Shown here: piece after piece, positions 27,248 through 39,604 of the stretch
How positions within the stretch are numbered: position 1 is the first letter of the stretch
How the letters are laid out: each line of letters opens with the position of its first letter
Source: Apostichopus japonicus
Taxonomy: Eukaryota > Echinodermata > Holothuroidea > Aspidochirotida > Stichopodidae
NCBI RefSeq assembly: GCF_037975245.1
Contig: NC_092576.1
Coordinates: 33,272,611-33,336,610 of the forward strand
Reading direction: 5' to 3'
DNA: 64,000 nucleotides
Program-made: the position numbers and the translations under genes
Notes under the pieces: generated by a model
Seen by the model: the letters and a program-made list of their open reading frames with translations, nothing else
Database searches by the model: none
What the model was told of the DNA's origin: nothing

Positions 27248-30200
27248 TCATGCTTGAAGTTTTGCAATTAATAAAATGATCTTTTGAGGCAATTTCCCCT
27301 TGTCTTTGCATTGCAGCAGAACATTTTGCAGAAATGTCAGTGTTCCTTTTACTTTGCCGTTATACTGTATGTTGAAAACATAATATGTTGCCAGCAGGAT
27401 TAGAACTGCCTCAGGGAAAGATGCTGCAGTACTGCATTTTTCGTTTTCTGCAATGATTGTTATGTTTGATGGGTCCAGCGGATCCCCAGTGTATGTTATG
27501 ACCGGTGTGTTGATTTCAACATCCGAGCTAACCTATCAAACAATGAAATAAATAGGATGATTAATTCCTGATAACACATTTTCAAAGGTAATCCAGCTTC
27601 TTCAGAATCACATACACTAAACTTGCATTTGATAATATTACTTGGGAGCTGATTTGAATAAGCATCATTTCTAGCTATAAATGAATATTGCGAATGTTTC
27701 TATAACTCAGGGTATATATAAACCAGAATGTCAAATAACTTAGTGATTCCTTGCCATTATGAAGCAACATTAGATGGCATATTTTCCAACTTCCACCGTG
27801 CTGACCTGATATCACCAGAAGTGCCATTGGCCTTAGAGTATCGAATAATAGGTGCCTATATAAGAAGATTGAATTTGAAACCAACTATCATTTCTTCAGC
27901 GATCAACTTTATTAAGACTTGGCTCTAATTGAAGACAAGTGAACTCTGACCTCCATACAAAACATTCGGGATTTGCTACTTACCAAATGCTACCTAAATT
28001 CAATTCATGATATGTGGTGGTAATTAAAGGGTTCAGGTTTTCATGTTTGTTGATCTCAAATGACCTCTGACCACAATCAAAAACAGGAAGAACCACCTAC
28101 TCACCAAGGGTTACCTTGTGTTATCTTTTAATTCAAAGAAAAAATAGGGATCATCTGCTCACCAGGGCTATCTACATATTACTCTTGAAGTGCAAACCAT
28201 CTTTCACTTCTTGAGGTATAGTCTTTACAAACCGAGGCCTCACACACACCCCGATCAGCATTGCATAGATTTCTTTGGCCTTAGAAGGGTTATCGACATA
28301 TTACTCTTTACATCTTTTGCAAGTTTACAAATAATACACCAACTAATGAAAGGGTTATTAAAATGGGAAGCTTACATCATCATCACTGTTTATAAACAGA
28401 GAGTTGCGATCTTCTTTCAGGAAGCCAGGTAGTATCCAGAGAGCTGCGGTCCATGTAGCATCTGTAGCAGAAATAAACACTGAAGTTATTGTCTTCATTC
28501 AGTGTAAATGAATGTAAAATGTAACACAACAGTAAAAAATTTCATGCTGATTTCCTGAAAATAACATAATGATTTAGTAAGTTGATGTAGTGTATCAATG
28601 CAGTTTTATCTCTGCACTCTTAAAAATAACTACATTGAAGTGTTCCTTAATTAATGTTTTATTGCAGGATTCAGTAAACCATCTAATTCATCCAATGACG
28701 ACACTGTTGCTACTTTGCCTCATATGATCACAACTTGTCTCCTTGCTCAGATTATCCTGTATATATGAAACAGGATTGGCCACATTTTTCTTCATTATCT
28801 TGAAAGACCTTGGATTTTTTTTTAAGTTTTCAAACATCTGCCATCAGTTTAACTAATTTATATTTTAAGAAGCTGACAAAATGCTTGTCTCAACTGAAAC
28901 TGTTAAGACATATCTCCTAGTCTACATAATAGTAAACTTTTTTATTATTTTTGGTAATTAACTCAGCACTTTGAGATGTTAACTTACCCCTTTTGTCTTT
29001 TTCTGTCAATTGCTGAATAAAGTTGTAGTATTCAACAAGGAATCGAAGAGTGCCCTTTGAGTGATTTGTGTTGTAGGTGATGATCTTTGCTGCAATGTCA
29101 TCAAGATTTTTGTAGAACATCTCCGACACTGCATCCCAACTGATGATGGCTGAAAAATCTTCTATGATCTATGAATTAAGGTAATAAAAAGGATGATAAT
29201 GACATTGTATTAATAAATAACTTTCAAACAGAAACTTTCAGCCAAGTATTCGTGTTAGATCATTAAGTCAGTAAAAGAATCTTGTTTTGGCAGTTATTCA
29301 TGATTTTCTTCAGTCAAACCTCTATTTTAGTAGAAATTCTAAACATTCAAATACTCTTACATATCATCCATGGTATTTAGATTCACCTACTTTTTTGAAA
29401 ATCCCTGTCAAAGCTAACAATGTGTTTCTTCCATGGTAAATAAAACAGCTATGATTAGCTCACTTGGCAGGTTAATTTGTGGCAAAATGCACTCATGACC
29501 CTTTTCCTTGAACTTTGTCTACCTCAAATGATTCTTGAACTAAAAAAGGTAGGAATCATCTACTAACCAAATGCAATCAACATTCTAAGGGATTTTTAAG
29601 AAGCCAGTAACTGACAATTTTTCCACTTATTGCACTGTGTTTCATGAATATCAGCTATGATTCAAGGAAGCTTCCCTTCCTGAGAAATCCTGAGAGCAAG
29701 CTATGCAGCATGAACACAAGTTCATTCACCCTTACATACACAAGCCTTAACATTGGCTTTTGATTTCGTCAAACCAACAATTTCCAGTGTAGAACATTAT
29801 AATCATAAGTCTTAATAATTAGGAATCATATGTTTGAAATTACCTGTTCTGCACAAAATAGAGTAGGAAATTTGCCTCTGATTTCTGCTATTGGTGGTTT
29901 CTCCTCAAGTACAAGTCTCCTTCTCTCTCCAAATGTCAGTGCCATTAATGACTTAATTTTGTTCTTGTCTTGTTTTTTCTTTGTTGATTCCTTTTGTAGT
30001 TCCTTAATGTGCAGTTTGATAGTCTCCTCTGTTTCACCCTCAGGTAGAGTCCAATCAGCTCCCTCTTTTCGTTCTCCCTCGTCAGTTGTTGCATGTGTAG
30101 ATGTCTTCCTCTTCTTCACAACTACATCCCTCGTCATGTGTCTCCTCTCATTTCTGAACTTATCTTTGAGTGCATTTTTCAATGCATCCTACAAAACCAA

Positions 30201-33200
30201 GATGCAAAAATGAATGGAAGCTGCAGTATGATGAGATAATCTGATATCAATGTTACATATTCTGTTAAAATACCTTTCTTCAGTCTGGACTTGTAATTTA
30301 AAGAGCTATGAAATTGTGATGAACACTTGAACACAAAGTATATTGTAATTTTGTTACAAGGTCTTAAAAACAGCTGAACAATTCAAATTAAACTTCAACA
30401 CTATTGTTAGGTATAAAACTTGGCAACCTCACAATGTAATTTATGCACATGTTTCATCATGTCACCTCACCCATTTTAAAGAGTAGACACCTTGATCTTA
30501 CAAGCATGCACATCTGGACATTCATGTCAGATGCATGCACAATGTGTACTGGTTCATGCATCTTCTCAGGTAGGCCAGTAAATTATATGAATATGTATGT
30601 ATACATATATGTCACAGGAGGGGGCTAATGTGCAAACATCTGCATGTATACAAGACCCCAGACTACAATATCCCCCCTCCCCCACCCACCCAGTGCTGCA
30701 GCAGTTCAACCCTTGCATCCACCCAGTTAAGTTCCCTCAAACTGAAAAGTACTTTTACAAACCAACAGCAAAATTAATCTATAGTGGATGTAAGATTTTG
30801 CCCTTGAAATGGCAGGAGAAACAATCTAGTTTTGAATGCCCCATCATTTGATGTCTTTATTAAAAAGATCCAGCTGTACATAGTTCTTCACTAGCACCAG
30901 CTACTGGATATAAAAATGGCTTTTGACAATTAAGCAAATACAGTGAAAATAGTCTCCTGTCTACCTGAAAAGCACCAATTTGACTGATACCATTAGTAGT
31001 GGTAGTTTTGTACAAAGTAGTCGAAATTACACAATCTAGTCAGGTGCTTTTTATATGTACATATACGCCCACCTTCTAGATAATAAATGAAGAGCTTAAT
31101 CATATACTTACATAAGGCTCACAGAATGGTAATTTGATTGCCAAGTTTGGAAAGGACTTTATGACTGCTTTAGCTGCTGTATTGTATTGATCTGTAGTAG
31201 GATACCTACAAAAAAGAATATCACTTTATAGTTGATTCACATACAGGGTTAGTGCCAGCTGTAAAATTTAGGAGGGGGGGGGGGGCAATTACCCACTTAA
31301 CCAACTCTTTTGGGGGGGATTTAGTATATTGGGGGAGCCTTTTTAAAATGTGGAGTGAAAGGAAAAGATGGTACTGTCTGGGGCTCCAAAAGCTCCAGTT
31401 TTTAACCTTCATATCAGCAGGACAGGGCTTGGTTGGGTGAGACTCATACAGGCCCAATGATCTCCCATAATAGAAATTTCTTATGTTACGGGATACTGCG
31501 GACCATCTCTATAGTGGTCTCTTGTATCATTCTTGAAGATATATTGTCTAAATTGTTTTGTTTTTACTATGTAATTCTTAATTCCTTGTGTTAGTCTGAT
31601 GTTGATCTGGGAGTGAAATAAACCTTACACACACAAACACCAAAAATTACATTTTTAAAATAATATCAACAACTTATTTTGCAACTTAATAATAACAGTG
31701 AAAAGTTCACCCATTTACCCACTAACCATCAAGTCCTGCTTGTACTAAGTACCTTACCTAGCACCCCCATTCCCCCCAGACAGGCTGAGTCAGCTAAAAG
31801 GCTATGATTTTATATTTGAGGTCGCTGCCTGAGCTTGTTTGTTTTGGTAATGTGGATATCCCCATCTGAAGTTAAAATATGAACAGAACTTTAACAAAGT
31901 TGTAACCACATCATTCCAAGGTTCCACAATATTAAAATCTGTAGGTTATTGACACATGACGTCTTTATATGCAAAAAATCAAATGCGAAAATACAGGCTT
32001 CCAAAGGTGTTATTGTTCCAGGTTAAATAACACCACAATTTCAAAGATGGCATACTTACACATTGACATATTTCAAAGCTAGTCATTCTGAGATGTTGAA
32101 AAGTCAAGATTCCAAAGACTTGTGCATTATGCATGCGTATATGACATTTGAAGGCAAAAATTTACACTGGTTTAGCATTAGTGATTGAAAAGACAAAATA
32201 TTAATATTCAAATAGGGAAAGGTACTTACACAGTAAACAAGCACATTTTGTCAAATGTAGCTTGGATTACAGCAGATTTAATTCTGTTGCTGACAGGTCC
32301 CCCTTTTAATAGTTCTACCAAGATGTCTCTCCGAACATCATCTTGATGCAGCTCAAACTTGTTTGGCCATGGCAAGAACTTTTCTTCTTCATGAAAACTA
32401 TCAAGCATGCAAAAAGGGTAAACAAAACTTTATTAGCAAAATGTATAGAATTAGCACTTTCAATAAAGTGACCCTACACAAATTTTACATGAACAATACA
32501 GATTATACTTTGACACAGGTTGAACAGCTTGATTTTCACTACTTCAGCTGTAAGTTGTTGAACATGCATGTCAGTACTTAGCAAAATGTGACTTCATATT
32601 AAATGGCCTCTTCAAATAAGGGGCTTTGTACTGAACTTCTTTAGGGAATGTGTGTGACTTACTGTTAACCAACCAAGTTCCACCAACCCCCCACCCCCCA
32701 TACCCTAATATATTGTAGTGATAGCTTAAAGAGAAAATGCAGTCACCCTGATTTGAATTAGTATACTGTAGTATAATATTTCTATTATGGCTCTTCCTAC
32801 TCATGTGACAATGTTTTTGTTACTGAATTGTTGAATTCATGCACCATAACTCTTAGATTTGTCTTTTATATGCAATATTTATGTTCTAAAATGCCATAAA
32901 ATATAATTGTAAGGTCAGCACCAGAAATTTGCAAGGTTTAGCTGATATTGCAAATTAGTTTGGGGCAACTGCTTATTCCCTTAAATAAGCTCTTTTTTGC
33001 TTCTGTCAAGGTAGGATAATAATTCAAACATGAAATGTTACATGTCTTACCTGTCTGAAACATCACTGGTACAAGGTACATCTCTTTCATTTCCAGCCAA
33101 TATAATGGTGTCATCTGAACTTGAAGAGCTTGTAAATGAACTGGCACTGAGGCATGCAACTGACAAAGAAAAGGAGTGTCCAAAATATGTATTATAAATT

Positions 33201-36200
33201 ATTTTTCTAATTTGCAAAACCCCAGGATGTAAAGATTAAATATGTGTTGCTCATAAGTACAAGAAACAAAATAACTGGATTTGCATTGCAATTTGCTACT
33301 TACTATTAAATCTTCAACTGCTAACCAATTTGATATTGATCAGCACTTTCATTAGACAGTAATGCTTTTTGATTGATATTGCAAACTGTAAACTGTTACA
33401 ATGAAAATTTGAAGTAGTATTCAACTTTGGCATACCAATTTGTCCCTTGCAGAATACCTTCAGACTGTGATAATTTCTTATCTTAAAGCTTCCCTGAAAT
33501 TTCAAATATGAATACTATAGTGACTTCCTCCTGTCAAATATCCCAAAACTTTCCACTACTGTAGGGGGAAAGCCATGAGGAGAGGTTATGACAATGTACA
33601 TACATTCATACAAGAATGTTTTATGTGCATATATTATCCTTGGAACTACCCAAGTACCAATAAGTTCCAAATGGGGTTCACACATCATATTATGCCAATA
33701 AGGCTCCTTCATGAAATGGTAATAAACATGCTGCTGATAGGCAAATTTTTCTGGACAACAATCTTTTTGCAATCGTGTACAAGAAGCATTTATACTTACC
33801 TTCATCTCTTTCACCAATCACATTCAGTTTAACTGCTTTATCTTCCATCTGCTCTTCTTCTATATCACCGTCAATGTCCACCCAGTCGTCAAAGTCTTTA
33901 TCAAAGACCTGAAGCCGAAATTTCTTTATCCCAAATTGAGATTTGATTTCTGGTTCTACATCACTTGCACTACATAAGAAAACCCTTTTTCTGGATCCAT
34001 AAGTTACATGGTACCGTGTAAGTGCTTCACTGAAGACACAAATATATAGAAACTAAAAAGTTGTTTCTTCTAACCTTTGAAGTTCAAAGTAACAATGATA
34101 AGGAATGAGATGCTCTATTTTAAGTATTAATGTTTCTCTAAACAAAGTACTTAAGTGTTACCATTCTCTGATTTTGATTTGTGTAAATTGATAAGGGTAA
34201 ATGACAAGCAAAATCTTCATAAGCAAATATGACCCATTTTTGTTGAAAACACAATACATAGCTATGGAAATGTTGACTGTAACCAATAGTGCGCAAAACC
34301 ATCAAAACAAAATACACTTTACCACCTTTGATAAAGATTGCATCTATTTTGCCAAATTCATGCAACCTATTTTCTCTTGCCTCTAGAACCAAGCAACAAC
34401 CTTTCGCATACAATGAACTGTGTAATTCAACAAAAGCTAATGTATGCACTTCTTCAATGCTTGGAAATTGACTTTTCAAAGCTCTCTGAATCCCATCACA
34501 AAACTGATGTAACTTTTGAATGTCCCCTCCTGAGTTGGATGTCATTTTGTCATCCAAAAAATTCTGACCAGCTCCATAATAGCACATAAGTAATTGATGA
34601 CGCCTTGCCAATGTCTTACACAAATTCCGCCTGTTTTTCTGCCTATTGGCAATTTCTTTGAAATATGCATGTTTAGCTTCAAACCTCATTGTCCAGCAGT
34701 GAACAAGAGGTCCATATTTCAATATTGAACGAGGGTAATGCAATAAGTAAGGACTTTTGGGTTTAATTCTATCTTCAGGAAAGAGCTCTTTCAGAGCAAC
34801 CAGAAATCCATGCACCAAATATTCCAAGTATGCAACCATTTCACACGGTATAGAGGGAGCAAATGTAATTTCACAAATATCCATAAGTGACAAAAATAGT
34901 TCCCAGTATTCATTTCCCTCTGGAATTGAGCTTCCTATGATTAAAGGCAATAATCTCATCAGGCACCATGTTTGAGATGCTGTTTGTTTGATTTTGAAAC
35001 TTCCCAGGTTAGCAGTGGTATTGCAAGTTGGTTTGCTTTTCTGATCACTTTTTCCAAAGGGAAAAAGTTTCAAAGCACTGTTAAAAGATTCCAAAGTGAA
35101 AAAGCCATCCTGAATAAATGTTGTCACAACCTTCGTCATTAATTCTGGAACAAGTCCTTTGAGCAAATCATGAGCTGGATCAGGTGGTAGACAACTGATT
35201 ACATCAAAGTATTGCAAATCTGACAAAACAGATTTAGAAGCTACTCCATAAACATGCCTAAGACCTTGATTTTCCATAACTAACTGCACCTGATGTTTGT
35301 GACCAACACTTGTTCTTTCGATTAAACTGGATGAATCAAAATGATCTTGAATGTCATTACTACTTGCCATGCAAAATCTACATATTCTACCAGCATGAAA
35401 ATGTTGCTGAAAGCCTCCTAACTGATGTGCTGCCAAGTTATCCATGGAAACCAAACTAATGCAACCCTTGAATGTAAACTCCTCCTGGTTTAAAGTTGTT
35501 ATTGTCACCCCCTTACTTTCTAAGACTTTAACATCCTCAAGAAGCGGTTTGAGCACTTTCCCAAAGCCATACTGTTTTATTAATCTTGTACAGCAGAGGC
35601 AAACAAGCTGAATTGATGACAATTTTGACCGAAACTTTGGGGATAAATTTCCAAGAACAAAATAAAATGCAGCAACTTTGTAGCTGTTAGCTTTATTTCT
35701 AAGTGGGTTCACCACACCAAAATCATCATAATAAAAATAAACTTGGAGTGCATGTGGCTCCAAAGAGAATAGGGGATGATTTTGAAATGCTTCACCATCA
35801 CAGTAATCCTCATATCGCTTGTCCCCATGTCTAGAACGGGACTTCAGAACTTCTGCTAAAATATCATCATGACTTAAAAGACTTTTTAGAGTATCAAGCA
35901 ATGGTACATAAATGAATGTATCATCTTTCCCACAGGTGGAACCTAGCACATGTTCAACTGGCTCAACTAAACCAAAATGCTCCTTATAAAAAGCTGTCTG
36001 TTTATAGTCTGAGGCCAACTTTTCAAAGATGTTATTTTTCTTTTCAAACTTTTCATCGATAAAGTTAAAGATATCAGGATTTTTAGCCACTGTGAAACCA
36101 GAAGCTGAAAGTTTTTCTTTGATCTCTGTGCTATCATCCCTTGAACTGTTATAGATGAGTTCAGATAGCTCTAATATTATGCTATTTGTAACAGTAAGTG

Positions 36201-37028
36201 GTAGTTTATGCTTCTCTTTCATGCCTAAGATGAAAAGAGCAAAGTCTCTTTCCGTGGATCTTTCACCGATTTCTCTGATGTGTGATCCATCACCCAGAGC
36301 AGCAGCATCGATAGCACTTATTCCAGTTGATTCTGCAAGACTATTTTTATGCGAATTATGAGTCACATCATCAACTTCTAAACCAATGTTTTCCGTCACT
36401 AGACTTGTGCCTACTTCAGTATCCTCATGCCCACCAGAGTCACTGTCATGCCTTATGTTAACATCGAACACTCTTTTATGAAATTTCCGCAGATGGGAAT
36501 AAAACGTGCTGAACACCCGATATTTTCTTTCACAACCATCTATTCCACATCTTATGGAGAAGTTGGGTTCAATACTATGTGAGAATCTTATGTGATGTAA
36601 CAACTTTTTGAAAGTAATGGTCCTGAAAGTGTTACATATTGAACAACTTTGCATCTGCAAGGATGCCATAAGGCCTAATCTAACAAAACCTTGGCTAGGC
36701 TTTATTAGGATGGCTTGGCATAAGTACTGGACAAACCTCACAGCATTAATGCACACTCAGTTTTAATAGTTCAGTCTTGGCCTGCGCTAGCTAGGCTTAT
36801 AAACTTTGATACAATGGTAGGCCACAGTGTAGGCCCTGCATTGTGCTAGTGGCTGTTACTTGTAAGACATAGCCTAGGCTTAGTTATAAAGTCTTCTAAT
36901 CTTATATAGGCGAATAAGTAGCAGAACAGTTAGGCTAGTAAAGCCTAGGCATAACAGTTATTTAATCTGTACTTTTATAAACCAAACAACTCTTTCAAGG
37001 GCTTAACGTCAACTTACACTTGTGACAT
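27248..37028 (-). CDS. Nine-exon accessory gene of 15.1-kb element (TnpA-position)
   Basis: Minus-strand coding exons: 37,028-37,018; 34,029-33,800; 33,159-33,051; 32,397-32,230; 31,205-31,112; 30,188-29,844; 29,168-28,988; 28,461-28,376; 27,532-27,248 (stop TGA). All introns are GT-AG, all phases agree, and the sum is 1,509 nt (502 aa) without a stop. The start is ATGTCACAAGT|gtaagt. Order: N-terminal RKRVFLCSASDVEPE..KKFRLQVFDKDFDDWV, possibly PB1/ubiquitin-like; a Ser/Asp-rich linker; FLPWPNKFELHQDDVRRDIL and MCLFTVYPTTDQYNTAAKAV; a basic region ALKDKFRNERRHM; FPTLFCAEQ; LWILPGFLKEDRNSLF; and a C-terminal FPEAVLILLATYYVFNIQY. I recall proteins with these blocks beside this transposase type in fish and invertebrate genomes. 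DNA binding to the subterminal repeats is inference. The transposase ORF sits in intron 1. Confidence 0.85.
34138..36756 (-). CDS. C2H2/DDE-type transposase of 15.1-kb element
   Basis: Uninterrupted 872-codon frame. A likelier start is the Met at 36,654 (838 aa), directly after a 3' splice-like site 'ccttgcag'. Numbering from the long frame, C2H2-like fingers lie at ~38-60 (CSIC..HHIRFSH) and ~70-93 (CGIDGC..HLRKFH). Conserved blocks follow: YFYYDDFGVVNPLRNK (~340-355), SMDNLAAHQLGGF (~437-449), GRICRFCMAS (~456-465), CLPPDPAHDLLKGLVPEL (~522-539), QTASQTWCLMRLLPLIIG (~591-608) and LLHYPRSILKYGPLVHCW with MRFEAKHAYFKEIA (~671-703). Candidate catalytic acids are D344/D345, D439 and E693; this is inference from conservation that I recall in the family. 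It is predicted to act in the nucleus on the element ends. The absence of any stop or frameshift over 2.6 kb suggests recent activity. Confidence 0.85.
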   Translation of the reverse strand: MCINAVRFVQYLCQAILIKPSQGFVRLGLMASLQMQSCSICNTFRTITFKKLLHHIRFSHSIEPNFSIRCGIDGCERKYRVFSTFYSHLRKFHKRVFDVNIRHDSDSGGHEDTEVGTSLVTENIGLEVDDVTHNSHKNSLAESTGISAIDAAALGDGSHIREIGERSTERDFALFILGMKEKHKLPLTVTNSIILELSELIYNSSRDDSTEIKEKLSASGFTVAKNPDIFNFIDEKFEKKNNIFEKLASDYKQTAFYKEHFGLVEPVEHVLGSTCGKDDTFIYVPLLDTLKSLLSHDDILAEVLKSRSRHGDKRYEDYCDGEAFQNHPLFSLEPHALQVYFYYDDFGVVNPLRNKANSYKVAAFYFVLGNLSPKFRSKLSSIQLVCLCCTRLIKQYGFGKVLKPLLEDVKVLESKGVTITTLNQEEFTFKGCISLVSMDNLAAHQLGGFQQHFHAGRICRFCMASSNDIQDHFDSSSLIERTSVGHKHQVQLVMENQGLRHVYGVASKSVLSDLQYFDVISCLPPDPAHDLLKGLVPELMTKVVTTFIQDGFFTLESFNSALKLFPFGKSDQKSKPTCNTTANLGSFKIKQTASQTWCLMRLLPLIIGSSIPEGNEYWELFLSLMDICEITFAPSIPCEMVAYLEYLVHGFLVALKELFPEDRIKPKSPYLLHYPRSILKYGPLVHCWTMRFEAKHAYFKEIANRQKNRRNLCKTLARRHQLLMCYYGAGQNFLDDKMTSNSGGDIQKLHQFCDGIQRALKSQFPSIEEVHTLAFVELHSSLYAKGCCLVLEARENRLHEFGKIDAIFIKGGKVYFVLMVLRTIGYSQHFHSYVLCFQQKWVIFAYEDFACHLPLSIYTNQNQRMVTLKYFV

Positions 37029-37040
37029 GTTGCTTTAGAT

Positions 37041-37055
37041 TCATATAAAAATACA
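37041..37055 (-). promoter_or_regulatory. TATA-like sequence upstream of accessory gene
   Basis: On the minus strand TATTTTTATATGA lies about 12-27 bases upstream of the exon-1 ATG. It is close for a TATA box relative to the start codon, so it may be chance in AT-rich DNA. Confidence 0.25.
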
Positions 37056-37831
37056 AGCGGCCGTTGAAGGTGAAGTCCAGTCGTGTCAAGTCTCGTCAAA
37101 TGTGACGGCGAAGCGCTTCTGCGGGAACAAACTATGAAATACTAGGACTGGTCGCCAAGCTGTGCAGTGATGACAGTATACTGTATACTGTACTGTACGT
37201 ACGTAGGTCTAAGGCATTGTGTTAGCGCCAAGCGCCAAGCGCGAACGAACCACCCTTTGTGAAAGAAAACTTGTCATTGGCTTAAAGTTTGAATCTTTCA
37301 TTTGATATTATGTGGGGTTCTTTCTAATTTTTCAGATATGCACCCATTTTCTGGAATACCAACTTTGAATCTTTTACATTTTTACCAATATTTATTACCA
37401 CATCCACATTCTTGAAAGGCTGTATTCAGTGAATTAATGTAAAGTAGTGTTTTAGGAAATTTGTTTTTAACCAATGAGAAGTAAGAACACTTCTGAGACG
37501 TATAGTCTGCCATTATTCTCTCGGCGCGGCCTGGCTGCAAACGTAACTTTTATTTCTAGTACGAATGAGTACATCATTGTAGAAAATTCTATAGAAGTCA
37601 CAATGAAAAAAATGTTTCAGCTATGGTCGACGTTTAAGGGCCAGGCATTGTTATCATCCGTTGTGGGGATAAATGTATGCTGGCCGTGCGAAAAAGCACA
37701 AAACACTTAAACGTACACAATCATGACAAAAATATTGTTCCAGCTAGCTCAAGCTGTACTTCTAAGAATATTTTGTAAACAAGTGTCTAGAGAAATACTC
37801 ACGTTTAGGCTCTATCAGTTTGAATTGTGAG

Positions 37832-38204
37832 CAAGGGCGTAGGAACCGGGGGGGCTGGGGGGGGGGGGGGCGCCAGCCCCCCAGTGAAAAATGTGGAGGG
37901 GCGGAAGTATCATTCCGCCCCCCCGGTTCGCAGGTCAGAAAACCCCTTTTTCATTTCCAAATGAGAAAAAAATCTCATTTGGAGCACCAAATTGCATCTA
38001 GGGCCAGTTGAAAATACAAAATTAAGTTTACAAAATGGAGTGGGTGTTGAAGTGTGCTATATTGCACCAAATTGCATCTGAGGCCACCTGGAAATGCAAA
38101 AAATTCCAAAGGGGGAGGGGGACACCCCCTCCCCTTAAACCCCTCCCCCAGGCCGGCCATCAGTCTTCAGCCCCCCCACTCAAAAGTACCTTCCTACGCC
38201 ACTG
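37832..38204. mobile_element. 373-bp non-autonomous hAT element (MITE-like)
   Basis: The left end CAAGGGCGTAGGAAC and the inverted right end CAGTGGCGTAGGAAG form short terminal inverted repeats. They are flanked by a perfect 8-bp duplication, ATTGTGAG, at 37,824-37,831 and 38,205-38,212. Eight-base duplications and CAGNGGCG-type ends are typical of hAT elements. The interior has G/C homopolymers and two copies of 'caccaaattgcatct', and is non-coding. It lies inside the 15.1-kb element, upstream of its genes. Confidence 0.85.
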
Positions 38205-38212
38205 ATTGTGAG

Positions 38213-39579
38213 TAAAACCGTCTTCATGGGCCAATCCAGAAGGGGAGGGATTCAGTGTTTCGAGAAAATGATCGCAGTAGCTTATATACTTTCCGTTGTT
38301 TTGTTATGTACATAAGCGTACGGGACTACCTTCGTTGAGGGGGGGGGGGGGTTGGTCTGACGCAACACAAGCTAGCATGCTCGAAAAAGAGCGGCTGGTC
38401 TGAAGAAAAGGGTACCTTCTGATCGATGGGTTGCAAACCTTCACCCCGTCTCATACGCGCCCATGGTTAGACCTATGTAGATCTTATAGATAATTGTCTG
38501 CACCCCTTAATCAGGTGTTGGTATTTATAGGTTGGGCGCCGCTCCTTATCTGTTCATTACCTCAGGATCATTTGCTATTTTGACTGTATTAGTTAGTCTT
38601 GCCTTATTAAACTTTCACGAAACTTCATATAGGCCTATCTTACGACTCCATTCATATCCTCTCACCCCCACATAAGAAACAGTTATTATTTTACTAATAA
38701 CCATGCAGACATTTCCACGGGGAAATTCGGGGATACTCCATATATCTGTACAGTTTGCCGTATATTTATTACACGATATAGGCTATTAATAAATAAATGT
38801 CAAGCTAAACAGCTGGCCTATTGTCGCCCCAATTCCTTTTGACAGTAATTTGCATTGGTTGTTGGGACTTTAGAAATTGGGCCTATAGTCGCCGGGGCAG
38901 CTCTGTGTTCCAAAATGTACATGTAGGGTACTATAGGGTGCATACAAATAATGACGGGCTAAGACCCGAAAATACTGGTAGTGATATATATTAACCCATG
39001 AACGAGTAAATTTATACTTCAGTACATAAATACTGAGTGATTATTCCCCCAGGGTGGCATTTTAAACTAATCACAAGTGTATAGAACAAATACAACCACA
39101 TGAAGTGTATAAATAGCTCTTATCTTGTGTGATTCTACCCTCTTACGATACTTCAAAATAAGTGTTGTTGGTGTTATACCCTTTTTGATTTAAAACAACA
39201 TACTAAGAAGGGTTATTTTACACCTTGTTACTAAGGTATACATTATTCGTGCAAAGTACATGTTATGTGGGTAAAATTACCCTATTGGTTAAAAAGGGTA
39301 CTTTTTTGAAAAGTGAGTGTAAAATAAGCACTGTAAATGTGTAAATGTACATAAATCATTGTGTCTTATTACACGCACAGTATGTAAATTTACCCACAAA
39401 GATCAGAAATACACAAACCGGCTTTACCTCGGGGTATATGTACACGTTAATCGGGTAATGGCCAAGGCAATGGTTATGTTTACACTTTGTGATGGTATAA
39501 CTACATTGTGGATGTTTATTATACACTTTTCCAGTGTTTAATAACAATCCATGTGTTAAAATACCTGACAACAGTGTAG
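38213..39579. other. Right subterminal region of 15.1-kb element
   Basis: No ORF. From about 39,150 onward the motifs GTGTAAAAT, GGGTAAAATTACCC and GTAAATTTACCCAC recur, related in composition to the ATTTACCC units of the left arm but without the regular 77-bp array. A poly(G) tract lies at ~38,339-38,350. Confidence 0.5.
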
Positions 39580-39584
39580 AACTA

Positions 39585-39604
39585 CCCGTTTATTTTTTAG
39601 AGTG
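39585..39604. repeat. Right terminal inverted repeat of 15.1-kb element
   Basis: Sequence ends ..CCGTTTATTTTTTAGAGTG; its reverse complement starts CACTCTAAAAAATAAACGG. It is followed by the TA duplication at 39,605-39,606. Confidence 0.8.

Larger units (their letters stand above)
24505..39604 (-). mobile_element. 15.1-kb EnSpm/CACTA-like (CMC) transposon, apparently intact
   Basis: Left terminus CACTGTAAAAACTAAAAGGG; the reverse complement of the right terminus starts CACTCTAAAAAATAAACGGG, so 17 of 20 bases match as an inverted repeat. The flanking TA dinucleotides at 24,503 and 39,605 are the target duplication. The flanking gene fragments rejoin in frame without the 15,100 bp, which independently fixes both borders. 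Inside, on the minus strand, are an uninterrupted transposase ORF (34,138-36,756) and a nine-exon accessory gene (27,248-37,028). Subterminal regions are rich in ATTTACCC/GGGTAAAT motifs. CACT(A/G) ends fit the CMC group; a 2-bp TA duplication fits its Mirage-type members, whereas classical CACTA elements use 3 bp. Superfamily assignment is inference; the insertion itself is well supported. Confidence 0.85.

Noticed and set aside
29830-30213. 127-codon plus-strand ORF
   Set aside because: Antisense shadow of exon 6 of the accessory gene, whose minus-strand frame has matching splice sites and phases.
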